A DNA stretch of 64,000 bases from Metellina segmentata (lineage: Eukaryota; Arthropoda; Arachnida; Araneae; Tetragnathidae): the NCBI GenBank assembly GCA_947359465.1, contig OX375878.1, positions 77,668,416 through 77,732,415 on the forward strand, written 5' to 3'. Under the pieces are notes generated by a model. That model did no database searches. It saw nothing but the letters and a program-made list of their open reading frames with translations, and was not told the DNA's origin. The first letter of the stretch is position 1; every line of letters begins with the position of its first letter. The translations under genes were made by a program, and so were the position numbers. Below are positions 1 to 11,402 of the stretch, piece after piece.

Positions 1-930
1 ATATGCTTCATGCGTTGTAAGTACAATTTTGAAACACGATGTTGAAATCAAATATTTAAAAGAGATAAATTCAGAAAAAATTCAATAGAATAAGGGAAAA
101 CCACGATGAGCTAAACAAATTCGAATGCGAGTATGATATTACTATGTACTACGTATTATATTCGATTACTCTCCATTCAAGTGGAAGAAGAATAACTTCT
201 TTACTAAGGCTTAGGTATAGATTTTCAAGCTCATATGTATTTATAAAACTTTACGATGTATCAATAGGAAACTTCTGCATCTCAAAATTTCTCAGGTAAA
301 CTATCTAGTAAATAGTGTATTTGTATAATAAAATAATTCATTGAACAGATTAAAAGCTAATTGGTTAAGAAATTTAAATGATAAATGTAAAGCTTATACT
401 TAAACTTTTGGTTAACTTAGCCACTACGCTGCATTATGCTGCATTGTCTTACCATCATCTGCTGTATTGATGACTTAAAAAACGTGATTACGAGTATGCG
501 CTCTTTCAAACAAGCTGGATGACGCTTCTGACAAATTCCTGATGGCACTAATCAAAACAGGCACGCACTTTGATAAATGATCCATGGTGAACAGTTTAAT
601 CGTCAGTTCAGGCCTATTAATTCCAACAACTTTAGGAAGTTCTGGGTTTCTGTTAATGAATCAGTGTAACAACTACTACTGCTTCACTTCGTTGCTACTC
701 AACTCTCTTCACACGGGGCCTCACATTTATTTGTCTGCTAAAGACAGTACAGGACTATAAAAGAACGCAATACACGACCTCGAGTAGAGAGGTTCACCCG
801 TCTTTGTAATCACGCAACTCATAATATGTAAACTAGCGGTAGCGAATTCAGCCACTGATGATATGTATTGAGAATTACTAGGGAAAATTACCCACTACCA
901 CAAAAATTAACCTATAGTAGTATATTTTGA
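1..930. other. AT-rich stretch, no gene seen
   Basis: I see no open reading frame of convincing composition, no terminal repeats and no tandem structure here. The GC content rises slightly at about 700-860 but without a recognisable motif. Confidence 0.6.
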
Positions 931-1350
931 GAGCCGCGGTAGCTCAGTCAGTAGAGCGTCGGGCACGCATCAGAAGGGTTGTGGGTTCTGTACTCGACGG
1001 AGCCTGCAATTCTGATGATTGCGAAATAGGCGCTTCGAACTGGCTGAAGACCGTCGTGTTCACTAATGGTGACTGGAGCACGTTAAATAAGTCGTGTTCA
1101 CAAAGTCCCCCATGTTCCCATACCAAATCAATACCTCTGGGGTACCTGATCGAGGGGTTATCGGCCTCTGATTGGGATATAAATTACGATATGTGTGAGT
1201 GAATGAATGTATGAAAGGGACCATCCTGCAAAACGGATGTGTCATGTATGTCGAGCAAAGACGAACTTCCTCCCAATGGGGCTCAATAACATGGAAGGCC
1301 CCCCCCCTCGTCTTCGACGGGCCTGGCACTCCTCCTTTCTGCCAGTGTAT
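931..1350 (+). mobile_element. tRNA-headed SINE (head 931-1002)
   Basis: The first ~70 bases read like a tRNA-derived RNA polymerase III promoter. A box A match (GGTAGCTCAGTCAGTAGAG) lies near the start, and a degenerate box B (GTGGGTTCTGTAC) follows about 35 bases later. The body after the head is GC-rich compared with its surroundings and carries no long open reading frame of protein-like composition. The head is diverged from a functional tRNA: the arms do not pair cleanly and box B lacks the usual GTTCGA core. I therefore call a SINE rather than a tRNA gene. The 3' end is not marked by an obvious poly(A) tail, so the end near 1350 is approximate. Confidence 0.65.
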
Positions 1351-1459
1351 GCATAAGAAACTACAACAAAGTATATTTGGAAGAGTGACCAATCGTAATC
1401 ATGAAGTGTTCTTAAGTGGATTGAAGTTGCACTCACGCTCTGTTCAAACATAAATTATT

Positions 1460-4340
1460 GCAGAGATAAATCAATGCAATTTTGGGTTGCAACATCACCA
1501 AAAATATAGAAATTCTAACTGTATTCAACCCTCTAAAGGGTTCAGACGCAAAAATTTGTTTAACAACCTCCAATTTTGCTGCACGAGTTTAACCAGTTTT
1601 GATCATCTTGACCAATAGCATTTACTAGGATTCATTCAACTAATGAATGTAGGTATTTAGTAATTTTGTGCCTTATGGGGCAATTGACTGGAATTACTTG
1701 GAAATATAGTGACGTTCAGAGAGTTTATTTAAAATTGCTTTTCTGGTAACGAAAAATTGTAACGCGTTCTGTTAGCAATATCACCTGTTGAGAAGTCAGA
1801 CTTATTTGACGTGTCCAAAAACGTGAATTTTAAGAATCAGCATTGATGATTCGCAAAAATACTATGCAAAAGTTTTGAATTATTTAAGAAATGCTACCAG
1901 TAAAGAGCTCCACTTAAAATGTTAGAGATTTCTCTAAACACAGAAACATAAAAACAAACCAAATTGGTATAACTGGTAATTTTTAAATTCCGTTCAGCAA
2001 CCAGTTTATTGTTTGGTATCCATTTGTCTGATTCATTTCGAAATGTTCACTGTAAAAAGACTTATTACACTCCTTGAATACATACGATAAGGAAAGTAAA
2101 CATTATTTACATAGAAATATGAGATAAAATAATTTCTGATGGTGCAATACACACTGAAGACATTCTCTCTCTATCTCTCTGTTTTATTCTAAACCCCGAA
2201 TTCCCACTATGGTGTCTCTAGAGGACAAAACTCATAGCTGCTTCATTTACAACCCATCTTCCAGATCTATTCACATTCACACAAATGATATAACTCATAG
2301 AAAATTCAAAAGTTTGAAACTAAAAAAACCCCAGGTAAATATGTATTTCCATACGCCCAGCGAAACAACACTAATGTTCGAATCAAAAGCAGAGGTAACT
2401 TAAGCTCTCCACTGAATACAAAGTAATTATTTATTCTGTTGCTTATTTACGGTCCCAAATATGTAAAAAAAGAAAATACGTCATCTTTCAAAGATAACGC
2501 AAATTTTCGACTCTTCCATACTTTCATTCCCCTTGGGAGTATAGAATAAATTTTCATTGTAATCTAAATAATCTCAGCAAAATACAAGATTTGCGTTCGT
2601 TTTGCTGTTGAACTAATTCTCTGTGGACGTCAAGAGGTCTGTAGCTTTAATCCCATACGTATGGAATTTCTTTCACGTACTTTTCCTTTGCACTCGTAAC
2701 GTTGCACATTGTGTTACATTCGCTTATAGGATTAAGTGAGTGAAAAATATTTGTGACGCTATTTCTATGGGTATTTATGTTCCGTAAATACAACAGCATT
2801 TGGGATTGGCAACAATCCAATGAGAATAATATTTATGTATCACATTGTATAAATCATGCATATGGAGATTAAGAGACGAATGGGTTTTACGAAAAAACTT
2901 TTAGGGTAAATTAAAGTTACGTTTTTGATTAAAATGTTCGAATTTTTACGGTTATTGTCATACATCAACGGTGTTTGGATAAATGGTTTGAAATATGCAC
3001 CTTCTCAGAATGGAATTTTTGATTATAAAGAGAAAAGACGTTTTACTTTTAAAAGTGGGATTCAAGAGTTGTAGCTAAGATATTAATCTAGGGCTAAATT
3101 TTTAAAAGAATGAAGCTTGAAATTGGGAATGAGCGTTATTGTTTTAGCTGCAAGTGTCGAATATGAGTTTTGGATGAGTAACTTCTTAGTTGTCGGTACT
3201 TTGTTATTTCAAAGTAAGTTCAGTTGGAATCAAGCCCGGACAGCACTTATTTAAGCCCAATTAATAATGTTTCATGTTTTGTGTATGGTAAACTGTTAGT
3301 GGGTTGTTTTAAATAGTTTTGAAACTGGAATATAAATTGGAAATCAATTCATGAAATTCGGTCAAATAAATAGCGTAATTGTTCCCTCAAGATTCGTATT
3401 GAGTAATCACAAGCAATACAATGTATTCCTAACACTCAGAGTTTCAATTTAAATTATAACAATCAATTATGTAATGCTTTAATTGTTCGTTCATAAAGGG
3501 TAATTTATTTTATTATCTCTTCGACGGTAACCAAAAAGTTGATTTTTCCGCAGCATTTTACTTATTTATGGATATGAATGACGGTTGAATGATGACAGTT
3601 GGTAAATTCATACAGAAAACATGTTTACAAAATTAATGTGTTGTAAACATTTTAACTGAATATTCGAATAGTGCATTAGATCCCTGGAACACCTTTTCAG
3701 CTCACTGAATATAATGAGAATGAAATTTTGGTGAGCTTTTAACTGTTTTCATGCAGATATTCGTCCCTAACATTTTAAGACAATGATACTATAATTAATA
3801 GACCCTGATATCGGGATTAATATTTCAGTGATTGCTAAATTTTATCAGATTGCATATTTCATGACATTAATGCACCATCTACTGAATTATTATTATCAAA
3901 ATAAAAATTATTAGATTTCTTAAGAATTTAAGCTGATACGTCAAAGTAAGAATATTGTAATAGAGAGATTAAAATGTTATCTTTTTGGGCCATTGAAAGT
4001 GATTGTAAGGAATTTATCTCTCTTTAACCAAAAAAGTTAATTATAAAGCTTATGACTACAGAGTGTAATATTTCTGTTAAAAGAAATTTAGCTACCTCGT
4101 TAAATAATTAGAAGACTTCAACACAACAAATGTTTAATTTTTTACAATCTAACACAATACTCTTAGTCTGATCCTTTTCTAAGCATTTTAGATTTTTAAG
4201 CTAATATCAAGTGCACAAAAAAATTTAAAATACACTTTGAATCAAATGTAAACACAAATGGTTAGTTCTTCCTTACATTCTGTTTTATTTCTTTTCATTT
4301 CCTGCGCTATGCATCTTTTATTATAATAATTACTGTAAAA
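1460..4340. other. AT-rich intergenic stretch, nothing recognised
   Basis: No coding region, terminal inverted repeat or RNA gene was recognised. A short CT microsatellite sits near 2164-2181. The small frame at 2209-2403 has no recognisable domain. Confidence 0.6.
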
Positions 4341-4352
4341 ATGTTGAAGATT

Positions 4353-4485
4353 ATATCAAAACATAAAACATAAATTGAAAATGATATCAAAACATAAAAC
4401 GTAAATCGAAAATGATATCAAAACATAAAACGTAAATCGAAAATGATATCAAAACATAAAATGTAAATTGAAAATGATATGAAAC
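4353..4485. repeat. 31-bp tandem repeat, about 4 copies
   Basis: The phrase ATATCAAAACATAAAACGTA recurs at 4353, 4384, 4415 and 4446 with exact 31-bp spacing. A last partial copy starts at 4477. Units differ mainly by C/T at two CpG positions (ACGTAAATCG against ATGTAAATTG), as expected from CpG decay. Confidence 0.9.
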
Positions 4486-4489
4486 GAAT

Positions 4490-5560
4490 CAGAAAACCAC
4501 TTTTAAAATAGTATAATTTATGTCGTAATAATTTGTATGCGGAGGTTCTAAAGCCTACAAATCAATTAAATAAGAGATTTTATGGAATGGGAACTTATTA
4601 GGTGCTTTTCGATTATCGTGCTTATACCTGCTGTTTCTTTTAAATATGTTCTTGTAAAATATATGATATAGATTAAATTGCATTTATTCTAACTTTGCAC
4701 TTTTTATAAACATTTAGACGCTTGGTTTTTCGTTTCACGATTTTGAAACGATTGATGTTGAATGCCAAAGACGTAATGAATCTGTTTTATATCACAAGAA
4801 TCAAAGATTAAAATATAATTTTAAAAATATATAATAATATGAGTATGAGTGCTTTGTATCATAATTAATACTTAAAAAGAAATTTTTAATACATTTGATC
4901 TAAAAGAATAAGAATTAAATATCAAGGAAAAGGCACGTTGTATTATTGTACTAGAAAAATTGGTTTTGCTTGAGAAGTATGTTATTTTTCGTATTTTTTA
5001 ATTAACGTCATATTGAAACAACAAACTGGGCTATTTTTGCTTGAGAAGAGTAAATTAATTCATTGATTAAATTAAAAGAAATTAAGCCCTTTTATGATTT
5101 ATTTCACTTGAATTATAAAGATTTTTAAGTAGACCTAAAATAGAGTATATCTGTCTCAAAACAATTGAAGCTTTTCATTTCTGAAGCCAATCTGGTATAT
5201 AATATTTACATTTTTTAAATTTCAACTTACAATTGTTTATAAAAACCATATCGAGTGTCATGCAAAGTAACCATTAATCAAAAAGCAAAAATAAAAAAGG
5301 CTCCATTATTGTTTCGAGACTCGTTGATTTCCTATACTATAAAAGATAATACATATACCAGGTAATTAGTCATATTTAAGCAAACGTCGATTACTTTAAA
5401 CACCAAACTAATTTTGCAAATAGAAACCACAGAAATAAACCTTGAATGGAGTTTGTTAAATGCCTTTAACATATCTGATTTTCGGCTAAACAATTTAGAA
5501 CGAGTAGAATAGACTGAAGAATTAATTTTCAAGGAACACATGAATTGCGTCAATCACTGC
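4490..5560. other. AT-rich stretch, nothing recognised
   Basis: No gene, terminal repeat or tandem array was seen. The short minus-strand frame at 5332-5553 has no recognisable domain. Confidence 0.55.
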
Positions 5561-6480
5561 AGAGCCTTTAATAAAAATAAAAAGAAAGACGTAACGAGAT
5601 GAAAGTAAGAGATTTCGAGAAAGAGATTGGACGGAAAAGGGGGAGATTCACACACTCACAAAAGGAACTTCTTCCAACACACCTGTTACAGACAAAACAT
5701 ACAACAGTACGCAGAGCATTAACGACTTCGTTTTTTACTCCCGCTTCTCTCTAAAAACACCGAAATTTACTTTTGAATGTGTGAACGTACACCGAGGAAA
5801 ATTCATTTTTACTCCAGTTGAAAAAAAAATAGCATTTTTTTTCTCCCCAACCCGAAAGAAATTTCTTTATAATAGGGATCTTTAAGGACGGGGATCGATA
5901 CTAAATCCCTCTGTATAGTGCGAAAAAAAAACACCGCTCGTGTTTTTGGATAATATCGAAATTTCTGGAAGCATTTTTTTCTTTGTCTTTTGTTTTTTCC
6001 CCACAGTTACCGCACAGAAGAGACAGCAGAGGGTGGAGAAGTCGAAAATTGGAAACAAGAGAAAATGAGTTCTGCATTTTTTCCTCTCACTCCCTTTAAA
6101 CTTTCACACTCGCGTATTCTTCAGAGCGTCGATACTTCATGTTCTTTTATAGAGCTGGGGATTTTTTCCCCTCTCTGTCTCTCTCATGGTGTTATTGTCT
6201 CGACTCAGAGGTTTTTATTTCGAAGGATAGGATATATTGCATCGAAAACATCTGGCGTTTCATCTCCATTCTATTCTTTTATTTCCCAGCAGTACAGTCC
6301 CTCCACTGGGCGAAAGAGACAAAGGTGGAGAGACAGTGGAAGCAAAGTCGGATTTAAGGGGTTCAGATATTCTGTGTTATCGGGACAAAAGAAATAAATA
6401 ACAGCTCTAATCTCGGGGAAAGTTTGATAAAATAAAGCGCTCCGGTTGTTCTTCGCGACAAACAAAAAATCCCGCAGAAA
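5560..6480. other. GC/CpG-richer island with splice-acceptor-like site
   Basis: This block is clearly richer in G+C and CpG than its flanks and contains long pyrimidine runs and purine runs. A textbook acceptor (pyrimidine tract ending TTTTTTCCCCACAG at about 6006) is followed by an open frame to 6397 on the plus strand. That frame is serine/phenylalanine-rich with no recognisable domain, so an exon is possible but weakly supported. The block may equally be cis-regulatory DNA that escaped methylation. Confidence 0.3.
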
Positions 6481-6689
6481 AAAGAAATGGTTTTATTTTT
6501 CCTGGTTCTAAAAGGAGAATGAATGAGAAATGTTACACATGATTGCGTTAAATGTGATTGATTCTATTTAATTTCGGGCTCGGGCAACTGACCTAGCAAC
6601 TTGTAATTCGTATGCCACGCAGTTTCGATTCTTCACTGGGTTCGTTTCTCCCTTGTGTTAGTAAAGCCATCCTTGTCTGTGCGTTTCCA

Positions 6690-6770
6690 TTAGTTGTTTG
6701 GCACAGCTTGGACAAATATTACCCTTGCGCCATAAACTCCAACCATCCATTTAATTTAAACGTCCTAAGT
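6690..6770 (+). repeat. Dispersed repeat, possible LINE 3' tail
   Basis: The segment with GGACAAATATTACCCTTGCG followed by CCATAAACTCCAACCA is matched imperfectly at 62,740-62,790 in the same orientation. Two separated copies show this is an interspersed repeat. The GCGCCATAAA-type word resembles 3' tails of arthropod non-LTR elements; that assignment is inference. Confidence 0.4.
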
Positions 6771-6869
6771 ACATGGACGTATTTAGAAGGATTGTTTAAA
6801 GGGCCTGGACATCCTCTAAATGTCCTTGATATTGAAAACATGAATATTGAATCTTGTTCAACATTATAA

Positions 6870-8180
6870 ATAGATGGTTGTAAGCCAATTAGAAAAACTA
6901 TAGATACGTCTGAAAATAGTAGAAATTGTCTTATTTTGTATTTTATTTAAACCAATAAAAAACCAAAAAAAAATTTGTCTGTTCCCTCCCCACATCATTC
7001 AAAACGTCCTCGACTACCATTGAAACCTAAAGGTCCAAAACTGCACCAGACTGCTCTGGTAGGATTTAGAAGAGGGCACTCAAGAAATATGACTTTTATG
7101 AGAGCAGTTAAGAACTTTTCAACTTGTACATTCTTCGCAACGCTAGTAACTCCATCCCATATTTTAGATTATATCAGTGTCTCTGTGGACCTGGATGGAC
7201 AGGAGTTGGTTGATTTGGGACTTGTAAAACATGGTCTTTTGAACTTGATCTAGGTTATAGCTTGACCAAATCGATTTTGTAGCAACTGTTTATAGCAATT
7301 TTATCGGTACCTATAGCAAGCAAATAATCCATGTATGTGCTTGGTAATTGTTTGAATAGGAAGGGATGGGACGATAAGAAAAATGTCTTGCCTACTCGCC
7401 TAGAGATCAGTAACTGCCACCCTAGAGTGAAAAGTTGAAAAACAACACACAATATGAAATAGAAAGACTACAGCATAGTTAATATAAGGAATTAGAGGTA
7501 TCAAGAAGCAACACCGATTGTACATGGAATGAGTGAATTTTCAGGTAGTCAGAACTTAGGTATGAGGCTGGAAGTCAATGGGGATGGAACAATCTACACA
7601 AAGCAGAAACTGAGAATCTCACGAGGGAGCAACTCATACCTGTAAAATGCTAAGAATGGATGCCGGAAAAAGAACGAACTCCGCAAAAACCGACAAGTGA
7701 AACCTTAAAAAGTAATTCCTGGCCCTACAACATCGTCCTCATCTTAATGTTCTCTTCATCAACACCCCTCCCACTCAGAGTTCTGCGCCAAAGTCTAGTC
7801 GTTGAGTACCACTCTCTTGAACTTCTCATATACACATATGTTGAAACTTAAATGCTGAACAGAGGGCGCTGCGTGCACTCTGACCTGAGATGGATGTTGA
7901 AGCCAGTCAGTACTTTACTGCTTGTCTGAGAAATGTGACGCTTGATTAGTATTCCGTGTTTATTTGTTGTCGTCTTTGATGTTGTGTTTGTGTCAAATAA
8001 AGGTTAAAATGGATAAAGTCTAGATTGTCTTTCTCGTCTGACAGGCAAGAGAACCTTTTGAAATTCATTTAAGAAGCGTGCGAAATAGAAGTTGTATCAA
8101 CATATTTGATTTATCAGGATATCTGTTTATAACCATGGTTATATAATCCACACCAATACATGTTACATTAAATATTAACA
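6870..8180. other. Mixed stretch, nothing recognised
   Basis: No domain was recognised in the short frames at 6975-7253, 7255-7452 or 7660-7851. The GC content is slightly raised at 6990-7260 and 7640-7930, which suggests old repeat material without a family I can name. Confidence 0.4.
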
Positions 8181-8189
8181 AACTTATGT

Positions 8190-8745
8190 TTGTATGATCA
8201 GGGTGGAACTCAAATGATTGGTTGGTGTCTTGTCCAATCGAAGTTGAGTCAAATTACTCCATGTGCCGAAATCACTGCCCTTGCAATGTCCACAATTTTG
8301 TTGCTATAAAGATTTCCCTGAAAGGGAACTTCGTCAATGGCCTGTAAGCTTCTCAAGATGGCCGGGCAGTTGAAAATGTGTTCCGGGGTGAGTTCTTGGT
8401 TACTTTCCTCATTTCCCAAGCAGTTTCTACGTAGTTAGTAAGTTCTGGTTCCGTCTGTATTTATAGTCATTCCACTAAAGTGGTGGGTTCTAAGTCTGGA
8501 AATAGTCTTGGTAGTAATCCTGTCTGCATTGATGTTCCTTTTTTGTATGTTTTCCTCTCAGTCTGTATCTAGCAATTGCATTAGCGTCTCATAGAGTTAC
8601 GGAGCTGGGAATGTCCGAGTTTAGGTTTCTCGCCTGTTTTGCCAGCCTGTCTGCCTCTTCATTCTCTTCAATGCCAACATGCGCCGGCGTCCACTAAATG
8701 TGCAGCTTTATGTGGAACTCAAATCACATTTGTATGCGACATATT
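8190..8745 (-). pseudogene. 5'-truncated LINE: RNase H end and zinc-knuckle tail
   Basis: Read on the minus strand this encodes the end of a non-LTR retrotransposon ORF2. Near the 5' side is the last RNase H motif (WTPAHVGIEENEEADRLAKQ), with the histidine and aspartate region typical of retroelement RNase H. Downstream, in shifting frames, come a GMTINTDGTRTY-like segment and a cysteine/histidine tail (NCLGNEESNQELTPEHIFNC) that matches the CCHC-like tail after RNase H in I/R1/Jockey-group elements. The frame ends near 8251 after SAHGVI. Several stops and frameshifts show it is dead. The reverse transcriptase is absent, as expected of 5' truncation. A Tc1-like element begins just beyond it at 8781. 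Confidence 0.8.
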
Positions 8746-8814
8746 TTATCCAATTTGACAACAACCGTACTGTCCATATAGACTGAAGTGCCAAAAGTCA
8801 TGAGATAGAAATAT

Positions 8815-9310
8815 GCAAATATACAGATGGCCGTAAGAAATATATAAATAGACAGTGATCTGTCAGGGTTTTAATTTGTACTCAAATGATTCAAGTGAAA
8901 AGTTTTCTGACGTGATAGGCCGCACGACGGGAATTAACAGAATTCGAACGCGGAATGCTAGTTGGAGCAATACTTACGCATGGGGCATTCCATTTCGGAA
9001 ATTGTAAGAGAATTCAACATTCCTCGATACACAGTGTCAGGAGTGTGCCGATAAAATAAGTCAGCAAATATACAATGGCCGTAAGAAATGTATAAATGGG
9101 CAGTGCTCTGCCAAGGTTTTAATTTGTACTCAAATTATTCATGTGAAAAGTTCTCTGACGTGATTATGGCCACACGACGGGAATTAACAGAATTCGAACG
9201 TGGAATGCTAGTTGGAGCAATACATACGCATGGGACATTCCATTTCGGAAATTGTAAGGGAATTCAATATTCCTCGATCCACAGTGTCAAGAGTGTGCCG
9301 ATAAAATATG
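8815..9310 (+). repeat. 249-bp internal tandem duplication in the Tc1 5' region
   Basis: GCAAATATAC occurs at 8815 and 9064, and the following ~245 bases match closely in both copies. The unit covers the 5' untranslated part and the first codons of the transposase. In the first copy the start region reads GTGATAGGCCGCACG, which has lost the ATG. In the second it reads GTGATTATGGCCACACG and keeps it. Confidence 0.93.
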
Positions 9311-10199
9311 ATTGCAGGCATTAAATCCCACCATGTACAACGCAATGGACGACCGCATCTACTTAAAGACCGAGACAAGCGATATGTGCATAGATCAGTC
9401 AGTGTTAACAGACAAGCAACACTATGACAAAAACCGCAACAATCAATGTTGGATGTACGAGAGACGTGTCTGTGTGGAAAGTGCAGCGAAATTTGGCCTT
9501 GATGGGATTTGGCAGCAAAAGATCGATTCGAGTATCCTAACAACATGCCATCAGCTGCATTGCCTCTGCAGGGCTCGTGAACATATTGGTTGGGCCCTTA
9601 GATGACTGGGAAAACGTTAATTGGTCAGTTGAGTCACGATTCCAGTTGTTAAGAGCTGATGGGAGGGTTCGAGTGGGGCGCAGACCTCACGAGTCCATGG
9701 ACTCAAGTTGTTAACAAAGCACTGTGTAAGCTGGTGGTGTCTTCATAATGGTGTGAGCTGTTTTTACATGGCATGGAGTGGGTACTCTGGTCAAACTGAA
9801 CCCGTCATTGACTGGAAATCGGTATGTTCAGCTGCTTTGAGACCCTTTGCAGCCATTCATGGGCTTTATGTACCCAAACAACGATGAAATTTTGCTGGAT
9901 GATAGTAAGCAATGTCACCAGGTTAAAATCGTTCACGATTAGTTTGATGTATATTCTGGACAATTCCAGCGAATGATTTGACCACCTAGATTTCCAGACA
10001 TGAATCCCATCGAACATATATGGAATATGATCGAAATATCAGTTCGTGTACAAAATCCTGCATCGGCAACACTTTATGGACGGCTGTAGAGACAACGAGG
10101 CTAAATATTTCTTCATGGGAGTTCCGACAACTTGTTGAGTTTATACCACGTAGAGTTGCTACACATCGCTGGGTAAAAGGAGGACCAACGCGATATTAA
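9166..10199 (+). pseudogene. Tc1-family transposase relic
   Basis: The start ATG at 9166 opens MATRRELTEFERGMLVGAI, a typical Tc1 N-terminal helix-turn-helix opening. Later pieces in different frames include an AREHIGWALRDW segment, a WLNISPE-type C-terminal segment and the closing GGPTRY before TAA at 10,197. The catalytic DDE region is present only as scattered pieces: RVRVG near 9667 and a PNNDGIF-like segment near 9880. Length from start to stop (1034 bp) fits a full ~345-residue transposase, but frameshifts begin within the first 40 codons. It lies wholly inside the element bounded at 8781 and 10,236. Confidence 0.88.
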
Positions 10200-10643
10200 G
10201 ATGTACAGGTATCCCATGACTTTTGGCACTTCAGTGTATATGTATATGCAAAATTTTCAAATGATTAAAAAAATTAATAATCAACTTTACAAAGCAGACT
10301 ATGCCTCTGCAACAGTGACTAAGGACGTGTTCAGAAGAAGTGCTCGCAGGGCTCGTGTCTACATCAAAAATTTTCAAATGTTAAAAATCAATCAGAGATA
10401 TGGTACAGGAAATTTAATATTTTAGTATCGTTCATGTAGGTAAAATGCATGTATCAGTCAAAAAATCGTAGCTCGTAATGGAAAACTGAGTGAGAGTAAG
10501 AAAATTAGGCAACTCCAAAATTATTTCTGAATACCCGCTATTAGCATGACATGAAATTATCGAATCGATCCAACTAAATGAATTCCGGGTAGTGATTTTA
10601 TAACTTTTTTTTAGAAATCATTATTACTACTTTTAAAATATTA

Positions 10644-11294
10644 CTAGGGGGCCCGCCCCCTGCTCGCTAACGCTCGCCAACCCCCGGAGGATTGCTTTGC
10701 AATTCTCATTGCTTCGCTGCGCAAACCTATGCTCGCTTCGCTCGCATCCATTAAGACATGTGTCCTAGCAGAAGGAATTGTTTACAAAATATCATTTTCC
10801 AAAAAAAAATATTTTTCAAATCTAAATTTGCTTTATTACAGAAAAGATAGATATATACTGTACCTCTGGAATAAGAATTCAAATTAAAACTTTGAGCAAA
10901 TTTTGACTCGAAATGTGAGCGCTGCTTTGGAAATTGAATACCCAGCATGGTGTTTGTGTGTACATTTCCCCAACACTCGAGCCACCCACACTTTTTCATT
11001 GAGTTTGTTGTCGAAAGTTGTAGTGCAAGCGTCTTGTTGAACTATAATGGTTGGTCTTGAAAAGGACCGTTTTTTAAATGGCCCTGAAAAGATCCTCCGC
11101 TTTCTTTGATTTCTAATTATAAACTGCAACAGCTCGACTAAAATTTTTTTTTCAATAAAATTTCAACCGATAACGCTATAAATTCAATTGAAGCGCGAGG
11201 ATACGTGGTAAACAAACAACCGTACAATGTTGCCAAACTGCGATAACAAATAACGTCTTTTTTGCGTGCCACGTAAGAGAATTATATATATAGA
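10644..11294 (-). mobile_element. Non-autonomous Helitron, complete ends
   Basis: On the minus strand the element starts TCTATATATATAATTCTC directly after an A (plus 11,295). It ends GCGGGCCCCCTAG directly before a T (plus 10,643). A TC start, a CTAG end, insertion between A and T, and a GC-rich stem (GGGGGC GG GCCCCC) next to the 3' end are the Helitron signature. No target duplication is expected or seen. The element is 651 bp with no Rep/helicase. A second copy lies at 54,982-55,545 and a 3'-end fragment at 50,770-50,856. A minus-strand peptide (VWVARVLGKCTHKHHAGYS) inside is also conserved in the second copy. Confidence 0.85.
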
Positions 11295-11337
11295 TAGGAT
11301 GTACAAAACACGAATATCCTAAAATATTGTATTTTTT

Positions 11338-11402
11338 CCCTTAGGGTACTGATCCCGGACCGTCGTCAATAGCCGGTTGTGTTGCTCTTGTACGAGGTTA
11401 AT
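11338..11402 (+). mobile_element. SINE 3'-tail fragment
   Basis: The segment containing ACTGATCCCGGACCGTCGTC and AATAGCCGGTTGTGTTGCTC is the reverse complement of the tail seen in the SINE copies at 27.4, 51.3 and 63.8 kb. Only the last ~65 bases are present, consistent with 5' truncation during retrotransposition or with an independent LINE that shares the tail. Confidence 0.75.

Larger units (their letters stand above)
8781..10236 (+). mobile_element. Tc1-like transposon with both ends, TA flanks
   Basis: The left end reads ACTGAAGTGCCAAAAGTCAT and the right end is its inverted copy (TATCCCATGACTTTTGGCAC then TTCAGTG), each next to a TA dinucleotide, the target-site duplication of this superfamily. 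The element is 1456 bp and holds one transposase relic in plus orientation. It is longer than expected because its 5' part is tandemly duplicated. The transposase is broken, so the copy is non-autonomous. Confidence 0.92.

Noticed and set aside
931..1002. A tRNA gene
   Set aside because: The A and B box layout is tRNA-like, but the arms do not pair and a long repeat-like body follows. A SINE head explains it better.
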